From the NCBI GenBank assembly GCA_030431945.1, contig JAUIIF010000010.1, positions 1 through 21,622 of the forward strand: a stretch of 21,622 bases of DNA, written 5' to 3'. The stretch comes from Bacteroidia bacterium. GTDB lineage: Bacteria > Bacteroidota > Bacteroidia > Chitinophagales > Saprospiraceae. The notes beneath the pieces are model-generated. The model did no database searches and was not told the DNA's origin. It worked only from the letters and a program-made list of their open reading frames with translations. Shown here piece by piece: positions 15,828 to 21,622 of this stretch. How positions within the stretch are numbered: the stretch's first letter is position 1; each line of letters begins with the position of its first letter. The position numbers were made by a program, and so were the translations under genes.

Positions 15828-15848
15828 TTTGCACCTGCGGCCGCGCCC
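15828..15848 (-). repeat. Dispersed GC-rich repeat, copy B
   Basis: Read on the minus strand it is GGGCGCGGCCGCAGGTGC followed by AAA, placed 50 nt after the DUF2141 stop codon. The 18-base core is identical to copy A, and the 21 bases differ from copy C by one base and from copy D by two. Downstream bases also share AGGT, AAGAG and GCCGG blocks with the flank of copy D. Confidence 0.8.
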
Positions 15849-15897
15849 GGAACTGCCGGTAAAATGGTGGGGCGGCGGTGGGTGAACGATGGGCCCC

Positions 15898-16371
15898 TCA
15901 GAACCACGTACGCAATCGCAAAACCTGGCGGGGGGCCTGCAGCTTAAAAATAAAGCTGACCTCCTCAAACCGCGGCAGCCGGAGCCTGCTTTTCAGTTCT
16001 CCGCTAAAGGCCCAGGGTTCTGCCGGCAACCCCAGCCAGTTGGTATCAAACTCCCCGTTGTCGTTAATGTCGTGAAAAATGCCCAGGGCGTAATCTTCCC
16101 CTGGCAGGAGGTCGGGGATCTCAATAACTGCCCGCCCGGCCTCATCGACCTTTACGGCCACCAACCGCGCCTTTTCCCGGTCCAGGAAATCATCTGCTGA
16201 CTGATAGACGCCAATCCAGATAGTACCGTAAGGTTTACGCACGTTATCAAGTACAAAAAAAAGGCTGGCGGGGCCGGGCTCCACCGGCTCCGGGCCACTA
16301 GCCCGATGGCTCCCCGCCCCACCCGGGACGAGAACCGACAACAACAGCAGCAGTAGCAAGTAACGCATCAT
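15898..16371 (-). CDS. DUF2141 family exported protein
   Basis: A 157-residue protein with an N-terminal signal peptide (leucine-rich, residues 4-17) and then a single beta-sandwich-like domain. It shows the DUF2141 hallmarks: a GTIWIGVYQSADDF strand (49-62), IPDLLPGEDYALGIFHDINDNGEFD (85-109; HD at 100-101, an acidic loop that may bind calcium), then NWLGLPAEPWAFS (111-123). These proteins are periplasmic or secreted and have no known function. Two ATG codons are adjacent (16371 and 16368); either may be used. It is separated from its neighbours by about 350 nt on each side and is probably transcribed alone, although read-through into the MbnP operon is possible because no clear terminator follows. 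Confidence 0.8.
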   Translation of the reverse strand: MMRYLLLLLLLSVLVPGGAGSHRASGPEPVEPGPASLFFVLDNVRKPYGTIWIGVYQSADDFLDREKARLVAVKVDEAGRAVIEIPDLLPGEDYALGIFHDINDNGEFDTNWLGLPAEPWAFSGELKSRLRLPRFEEVSFIFKLQAPRQVLRLRTWF

Positions 16372-16720
16372 CAGGGTAAAAACGAATAATTCAGGAAAAT
16401 GGATGCATCAGGCTGCTGGTATAATTGTCCGGAGCCGACGGTTAATCATCTAGTTCATGAGCAGGCCGGCCGGCTGCAGTGCCTGCTCAACCTTTCTTCC
16501 TGGCGATTAAATTGCGTCAGAGTGGTACGGCAATATCGTTAGTCATCGTGGTTCCTGCGTCCGGTAAAAAGCCTCGCCGGGACGAAGGCGTTGCCTACGT
16601 TTTTGCCCGGTCAGGAACTGCGCCGACTGCACGCTGCACCACTCCGGATATAATGAAAGCAGCCCCCTCCGGGAAGGAGAAGGCCGCATCAGTAATTCAC
16701 TTGGATAAAGGGGAAAATTC
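16372..16720. other. Gene-free spacer between the HtrA and DUF2141 genes
   Basis: No gene is supported. An 8-bp inverted repeat, GAGCAGGC (16459-16466) with GCCTGCTC (16481-16488), has a 14-nt loop and no T-run. The upstream end of the spacer carries the weak terminator-like hairpin listed separately. Confidence 0.5.
16653..16683 (-). terminator. Possible terminator of the HtrA gene
   Basis: On the minus strand CCTTCTCC (16683-16676) pairs with GGAGGGGG (16670-16663), including two G-T pairs, around a 5-nt loop. CTGCTTTCATT follows. It starts 38 nt after the stop codon. The stem is moderate and the T-run is interrupted. Confidence 0.3.
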
Positions 16721-18241
16721 TTATTTCACGATGCCATAACGGACAATGCGATCAGGGGCATTCGGGTAAAATCCTTCCAGAGAAACGGCACCGTTTGCCT
16801 GACCGATGACTTTCTGGAAGTCGGCAATACTTTTTACGGAGCGTTCATCCACCTTGGTAATGACAAACCCTGGTCGAATACGCGTTTGCTCGGAGAGGAG
16901 GCCATTGTTCAGGTCGGCTACGGTAACGCCACCAGCAACCTGGTACTTTTCTGCGGTAGCCTTATCGAGGTCAACAAACTCGGCTCCGAGTTCACTGACG
17001 GATTCCGGGGCGGGCTCCGGGCGTACCACCTCCGTAGTTCCGTTGGCATTACGCAATTTGGCCGAAGCGGTGCGGGCTTTGCCGTCGCGCTCAAACTCAA
17101 TTGTTACCACGTCTCCCGGACGGTGGCGACCGAGCTGTTCCAGCAGTTCACTGTTACGCAGGGTTACTACGCCGTCTACGCCGGTAATTACGTCACCTTC
17201 CCGTAACCCGGCTTCTTCGGCAGCACTGTTCTCCGTTACTTCGGATACGAGTACACCATTGTCGCGTTGCAGGCCTTGCTCTTCAGCGCGCGCAGTGTTC
17301 AGTTCCATGATCCGGGCGCCGAGCAGGCCGCGCTGAACGACACCGAACTCACGGAGGTCCGTAACCACTTTCTTGACGATGGCGGATGGAACCGCAAAAC
17401 TGTAGCCGGCAAACACGCCGGTGGGGCTGCTGATCGCCGTATTGATGCCCACGAGGTCGCCGTTAATGTCGACCAGTGCGCCACCACTGTTACCGGGGTT
17501 TACCACCGCATCCGTTTGGATGAAAGACTCGATGGCGAGCTCGCCTCCGGTGCGGCGGACGATGTCAATGCTACGTCCTTTGGCGGACACGATGCCGGCC
17601 GTGACGGTACTCGTCAGGCTGAAGGGGTTGCCGACGGCAACCACCCACTCTCCGATTTTCAGCTTATCGCTGTCGGCAAATTGCACCGTCGGCAGGTTGG
17701 TTTCTTTGATCTTGATCAGGGCGATGTCCGTAGTCGGGTCCGTACCGATAACTTCGGCATCGTAGGTACGCTGATCGTTGAGTACTACCTGCAGGTCTTC
17801 CGCACCGTCCACCACGTGGTTGTTGGTGGCGATGTAGCCATCGGCGCTGATGATTACGCCGGAGCCACTACCCTGCTGCAGGGGCATTTCGCCTCCCGGG
17901 CCACCCTGACCGAAGTCGGGGTTACCAAACAGATCGCGCAAGGATTCCGGAATTTGGTTCAGACCAGGGCCCTGGCCGCCAAAACCCTGCGCCTGCTTAC
18001 TGGCCTTAATGTGAACCACCGCCGGCAATGCCTTATCCGCCGCAGTAGCAAACCCTGCCGAAGGAGCAGGGTTAACGTTTACGGTATTACTTGGCTCCGC
18101 AAAATTAGCGAAGTTAGAGGCAGGTGTAGCTGCTACTTCAACGTACTTCACCTGTTCGTTAAGGCCCAGGTACTGGGCGCCGCCCAGGGCAGCAAGGCCA
18201 CCGACAACCGCAGCCAAAAGGATGAATAGGAAGTTTTTCAT
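16721..18241 (-). CDS. Do/HtrA family periplasmic serine protease with two PDZ domains
   Basis: An envelope quality-control protease that degrades or holds misfolded exported proteins. The 506-residue protein has an N-terminal hydrophobic segment (about 4-24) acting as signal or anchor. A trypsin-like domain carries the complete triad: H142 in TNNHVV, D172 in TTDIALIKI, S252 in GNSGGALVDINGDLVGINTAI. PDZ1 spans about 300-395 (RGLLGARIMEL, then AGLREGDVITGVDG) and PDZ2 about 415-500, the second more diverged. A Gly/Gln-rich loop (85-123), reminiscent of the LA loop, lies before the catalytic histidine. The start at 18241 is followed at once by the signal sequence. It is divergent from the M1 peptidase gene, so the 236-nt spacer holds both promoters. 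Confidence 0.93.
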   Translation of the reverse strand: MKNFLFILLAAVVGGLAALGGAQYLGLNEQVKYVEVAATPASNFANFAEPSNTVNVNPAPSAGFATAADKALPAVVHIKASKQAQGFGGQGPGLNQIPESLRDLFGNPDFGQGGPGGEMPLQQGSGSGVIISADGYIATNNHVVDGAEDLQVVLNDQRTYDAEVIGTDPTTDIALIKIKETNLPTVQFADSDKLKIGEWVVAVGNPFSLTSTVTAGIVSAKGRSIDIVRRTGGELAIESFIQTDAVVNPGNSGGALVDINGDLVGINTAISSPTGVFAGYSFAVPSAIVKKVVTDLREFGVVQRGLLGARIMELNTARAEEQGLQRDNGVLVSEVTENSAAEEAGLREGDVITGVDGVVTLRNSELLEQLGRHRPGDVVTIEFERDGKARTASAKLRNANGTTEVVRPEPAPESVSELGAEFVDLDKATAEKYQVAGGVTVADLNNGLLSEQTRIRPGFVITKVDERSVKSIADFQKVIGQANGAVSLEGFYPNAPDRIVRYGIVK

Positions 18242-18332
18242 TGATTGATTTACTTTTTGTTTTCTTGGAACGGTGCACTACCGTCTAAAACGTATGTAGT
18301 AGACTCTTTTTACGGCCATTTGGTTGGCTCCA

Positions 18333-18346
18333 TTAACCATCGTTAA
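18333..18346. promoter_or_regulatory. Small palindrome between the divergent HtrA and M1 genes
   Basis: TTAACCATCGTTAA has perfect 5-bp arms around CATC and lies between the two divergent starts; a further TTAAC follows a few bases on. A binding site for a shared regulator is possible, but arms this short and AT-rich also arise by chance. Confidence 0.2.
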
Positions 18347-18477
18347 CATAACTTAACGGCAATGCACCTCACGGAGGTAGAAATCGTACTTCTCGTAAAA
18401 GGTTTAGCCGTGGCTGGCCTATTATTACCTTACCGGCCACCATTACCTCCCTGAGGCAGTACCTTCAATTCCCGCCC

Positions 18478-21400
18478 ATGCGTTTTCTCCTGATTTTCAC
18501 CCTGCTCAGCTGGCACCTTAACCTTAGTGGCCAGCAAACAGCCGCCTCCGATTACGATGACCGACCTTATTTTCAGCAGGAAGTGGGTTACCTGATCAAA
18601 GCAACGCTGGATGATCAGGCGCACACACTGCACGCCCTGCTTGAACTACGGTACACCAACAATGCGCCGGATACCCTGCGGGAACTGCGCCTGCATTGCT
18701 GGCCACGTGCCTTCAGTACGGACGGGACGGCCTACGCCAGGCAGGCCCTCCGCAACGGAGACACGCGCTTCCATTTTTCTTCCCCATCCGAACGGGGCAC
18801 CATGGATAGTCTCCATTTCAGGGTGGACGGTGTTACTGCCCAGCACCTTTTTGCGGAGGAAGCACCGGACATAGTTATTGTCTCCCTCCCTACCCCGATG
18901 CTTCCCGGGCAGACGATTGAGCTAAAGACCCCCTTCCGGGTAAAGATCCCCGCCAGCTTCTCGCGCCTGGGGCGGGTGGGCCAGTCTTACCAGATCACGC
19001 AGTGGTACCCCAAGCCGGCCGTTTATGACCGGGAGGGATGGCACGAAATGCCGTACCTGGATCAGGGAGAGTTTTACGGCGAATTCGGTGATTTCAGCGT
19101 ACAGATCACCCTGCCCGAAAACTACGTGGTCGCGGCTACGGGTACCCTGAACGAAGCCGGCGAAAAAACGTGGCTGCTGAAAAAGGCGGCTGCGGACCGG
19201 GAGCGGCTGCAGACCAGTAAGAGCCTCCGGCAAGGCTACGTGTACGAAGCCTTTCCTCCTTCAGCTGAAAAAACCAAAACCCTTACGTATTCGGCCAGTA
19301 AAGTTCACGATTTCGCCTGGTTTGCGGACAAGCGCTTTCAGGTGCTCCACGATACGCTACAGCTGCCGGGGCGAGCAGCTGCCGTTGACGTCTGGGCCAT
19401 GTTTACGGAAACGGATGCCAGCTTATGGACCAAAGCAACAGACTACCTGAAAAGGGCTACGCGATTTTACAGCAGACAGGTCGGTAACTATCCGTATCCC
19501 CAGGTTACGGGAGTGCAGTCCGCACTCAGTGCGGGTGGGGGTATGGAGTACCCGATGATCACCGTTATTGGGATGTCTTCTTCCGCCAAAGACCTGGACC
19601 AGGTTCTGGCCCACGAAGTGGGGCACAACTGGTTTTACGGCATTCTCGGCAGCAACGAGCGGGACCACGCCTGGCTGGACGAAGGCGTCAACAGCTTTTA
19701 CGAGCGCCGTTACCTGGCCAGGTACTGGCCCGACGCGCCGGCAGGCATCAACTTTTTGGGTCAATACGTCGATTACAACCGGCTGGGATATCATTACCTG
19801 GCCCGGTTAGGGCGGGAGCAAGCGCCCGATACGCCTTCAGACAGTCTCTCCCGGCTCAATTACCTTGTCGGGGCCTACAGCAAACCGGCACTGGCGCTGC
19901 AGGAGCTGGAAGCCTACGTCGGGACTGCCCGGCTGGACGCCGCACTGCAGGCCTACTACGACAACTGGCAATTCCGTCACCCCCGGCCGGAGGACTTTTT
20001 CCGGTCGCTGGAGCATGCCTTGCAACAAGAACTTCCTTACTTACGGGCGGCCTTGCAAACGAATCAGACCAGCGACTGGGCGATTAAGGGGAAAGTGGAC
20101 GCTGCAACGGGACTACGTCAGCTTGCGCATCAGGGCCTGCGCCCGGCACCTGCGGTCGCGCACCTGAAAATGGAAGATGGAACGATCCTGACGGAAACCG
20201 TGGCTCCCGGCACCCAGGAGTTACCGACCCCGGCGGCAACCAGCGCCTTGTCCTTACCCACCGCTGAGAACCCCCTCGACCTTTACACCCACAACAACAC
20301 CCGCGGCGCAAGGCAGCTGCAACTGGGCCTGGTAACGGGTCAGGAACAAGCGGATCAGCGCCAGCTCTTCGCCCTGCCGCTCCTGGCGTTCAATGAACAC
20401 GACGGGATAATGCCGGGTCTGGTGCTGCACAACCGGACCCTGGAGCCGCGTCGGTTGGAGTGGTTGGCGGCCCCCATGATCGGCACCAGAAGCGGCAGCC
20501 TGAACGGGCTGCTGGGCATGCGCCTGACGGCACCCAGCCACGCCGGTAAGCTGGCGCGTTTGTCCCTGAACATTGGTCTGCAACAATTCAGCGACTTCAC
20601 CCTGGGGAGGACCAATGAAGCCTACCAGTACCAGCGGCTGGGTACCCGGCTTGAGTATACCTTCCGCCATGCGCCCATTACCCAGGTTTCCAGCAAGTGG
20701 TTTGCCCAGTTTATCCGGCTCAACCGCCAGCGTCCCCGCTTCGATCAGACGGGGGAAGTGATCGGAGCGCGGGCGACTCCCGAATTATTTTTCCGTACGG
20801 GCTACCAAAGGTCCGTCAGTCGCACGCTTAGTCCGTTTACCGTGGCGGCCAGCCTGGAGTACAAGCTGGTCCCTACGGAGACAGCCTTCAACGTCAATCA
20901 CCTCCGCCTGGACGCCGAGCTTCGCGGAGGCTACCAGTACGAGCAGGATCGCTTCCTCCGCTGGCGTGCCTACGGTGGTGTATTTTTGTTGAATGACCTG
21001 AGGGATCGGGCCACGCGTACGTCTTCCGGCTTTTCGCTGCTGGACAATGCGGAGAGTGATTACCGCTACGACGATCTCTTTATCGGTCGTAATGCGGGGG
21101 GGCGGAACGAGCAGCAACTGGGGGCCGCCCGGCAGGGGGGCTTTCGCCTGCCCATCAGCCCGGCCTTTGGTTATGGACGGAGTAATAATTACCTGCTGGC
21201 CGTTAACGTTGACGCCGACTTTCCCGGACTGCCCGGGTACCTTCCCCTGGTTTTTTTCCTCGATGCCGGCTACTATGGCTTCAAGGCCGTGAGTGCAGAA
21301 GCTGAAGTAGGCAAATTCAGCTGGGCTGGGGGCGTCGGATTTTCCGTTGCAGAAGGGCGAGTCGGCATTTACCTGCCGCTGGTTGCTGACCCTGACACCA

Positions 21401-21501
21401 AAGTCCTGCTCGAGCAGCGGGGAGACCTACTGCAAAGAGCCACCATCCGCCTGAGCCTGGCGGATTGGTTGCCCTGGAAATGGATGGATAACCTGAAATA
21501 A
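18478..21501 (+). CDS. M1 family zinc metallopeptidase with C-terminal outer-membrane beta-barrel
   Basis: An exported zinc aminopeptidase-type enzyme. The 1007-residue protein starts with a signal peptide (MRFLLIFTLLSWHLNLSG, cleavage about residue 19). An M1 N-terminal beta domain follows (about 30-220). The catalytic domain has the substrate motif GGGMEYP (353-359, in place of GAMEN), the zinc motif HEVGH (379-383) and the third ligand E402 in WLDEG, exactly 18 residues after H383. A probable proton donor is Y467 in AYSKPAL. From about 612 to the end the sequence changes to alternating amphipathic strands rich in Gly, Tyr and Arg. It ends VNVDADFPGLPGY, VFFLDAGYYG, AGGVGFSVAEGRVGIYLPL and a terminal strand, as in D15/Omp85-like barrels. 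Activity and barrel insertion are inferred. It is the only plus-strand gene in the window. Confidence 0.88.
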   Translation: MRFLLIFTLLSWHLNLSGQQTAASDYDDRPYFQQEVGYLIKATLDDQAHTLHALLELRYTNNAPDTLRELRLHCWPRAFSTDGTAYARQALRNGDTRFHFSSPSERGTMDSLHFRVDGVTAQHLFAEEAPDIVIVSLPTPMLPGQTIELKTPFRVKIPASFSRLGRVGQSYQITQWYPKPAVYDREGWHEMPYLDQGEFYGEFGDFSVQITLPENYVVAATGTLNEAGEKTWLLKKAAADRERLQTSKSLRQGYVYEAFPPSAEKTKTLTYSASKVHDFAWFADKRFQVLHDTLQLPGRAAAVDVWAMFTETDASLWTKATDYLKRATRFYSRQVGNYPYPQVTGVQSALSAGGGMEYPMITVIGMSSSAKDLDQVLAHEVGHNWFYGILGSNERDHAWLDEGVNSFYERRYLARYWPDAPAGINFLGQYVDYNRLGYHYLARLGREQAPDTPSDSLSRLNYLVGAYSKPALALQELEAYVGTARLDAALQAYYDNWQFRHPRPEDFFRSLEHALQQELPYLRAALQTNQTSDWAIKGKVDAATGLRQLAHQGLRPAPAVAHLKMEDGTILTETVAPGTQELPTPAATSALSLPTAENPLDLYTHNNTRGARQLQLGLVTGQEQADQRQLFALPLLAFNEHDGIMPGLVLHNRTLEPRRLEWLAAPMIGTRSGSLNGLLGMRLTAPSHAGKLARLSLNIGLQQFSDFTLGRTNEAYQYQRLGTRLEYTFRHAPITQVSSKWFAQFIRLNRQRPRFDQTGEVIGARATPELFFRTGYQRSVSRTLSPFTVAASLEYKLVPTETAFNVNHLRLDAELRGGYQYEQDRFLRWRAYGGVFLLNDLRDRATRTSSGFSLLDNAESDYRYDDLFIGRNAGGRNEQQLGAARQGGFRLPISPAFGYGRSNNYLLAVNVDADFPGLPGYLPLVFFLDAGYYGFKAVSAEAEVGKFSWAGGVGFSVAEGRVGIYLPLVADPDTKVLLEQRGDLLQRATIRLSLADWLPWKWMDNLK

Positions 21502-21622
21502 GATTTACTACGGCCGGTAGTTGGTCAGCGTTACCGGATTGCTGCAGCCCGGGTACGGTCAGCTGCCGTTGCCACAACAACTTGCCGGTGGGAGAACCCA
21601 CCTCCCTTGCTGCGCGTTAAGG

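Noticed and set aside
16479..16739. Plus-strand frame of 86 codons in the HtrA/DUF2141 spacer
   Set aside because: It overlaps the end of the HtrA gene, has no upstream signals and the translation looks random.
21502..21622. Minus-strand stretch near the right edge resembling the end of a T9SS protein (GKLLWQRQLTV), and a GGTGGG-AGAA-CCCACC hairpin
   Set aside because: The frame has a stop just upstream and runs on into the M1 gene without ending where a sorting domain should; the hairpin stem is 6 bp without a T-run. Nothing is supported in these last 121 nt.

Overview
The window looks like chromosomal DNA of a Bacteroidota bacterium of the Saprospirales type (Lewinella-like). This is inferred from a giant SprB-repeat adhesin with a type IX secretion C-terminal domain, promoters that fit the Bacteroidota consensus (TAnnTTTG at -7), the operon of purH, coaX and a 'SPLSRFGLGN' outer-membrane protein, and many lipoproteins with a Bacteroidota-style lipobox. 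No rRNA, tRNA, CRISPR array, transposase or phage gene was seen. Every gene from the left edge to 18241 is on the minus strand; only the last gene is on the plus strand.

Layout from left to right. (1) 1-3017, minus: purH, coaX, then an outer-membrane protein that runs off the left edge; this is a housekeeping operon with a 20-nt coaX/OMP overlap. (2) 3186-4091: an unrecognised protein with a probable RNase H-like fold and a TTG start. (3) 4179-5810: an ABC-F ATPase of the YbiT/YkpA type whose second P-loop is destroyed. (4) 5811-6111: a gene-free spacer holding a 101-nt imperfect hairpin and the terminator of the next gene. (5) 6112-11766: a secreted adhesin of about 1884 residues with 14 SprB-type repeats, two SdrD-B-like domains, a PKD-like domain and a T9SS type A sorting domain, preceded by two consensus promoters. 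(6) 11767-12558: a gene-free, strongly structured region with a long-stem intrinsic terminator and two further inverted repeats. (7) 12559-15543: an operon of an MbnP-like lipoprotein and two di-heme (MauG/MbnH/CcpA-type) peroxidase lipoproteins. The first peroxidase gene is broken by an internal deletion that shifts the frame. (8) 15544-15897: a spacer with an exact 18-bp inverted repeat. (9) 15898-16371: a DUF2141 protein. (10) 16721-18241: a Do/HtrA periplasmic protease. (11) 18478-21501, plus: an M1 metallopeptidase apparently fused to a C-terminal outer-membrane beta-barrel.

Most genes outside the housekeeping cluster act at the cell envelope: adhesin, copper/heme lipoproteins, quality-control protease and barrel-linked peptidase. 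The least expected observations are a dispersed GC-rich intergenic repeat (four copies in two inverted pairs, one pair flanking the MbnP leader), the MbnP-peroxidase operon with no methanobactin genes and one broken peroxidase, the peptidase-barrel fusion, and a candidate structured RNA between 12058 and 12290.
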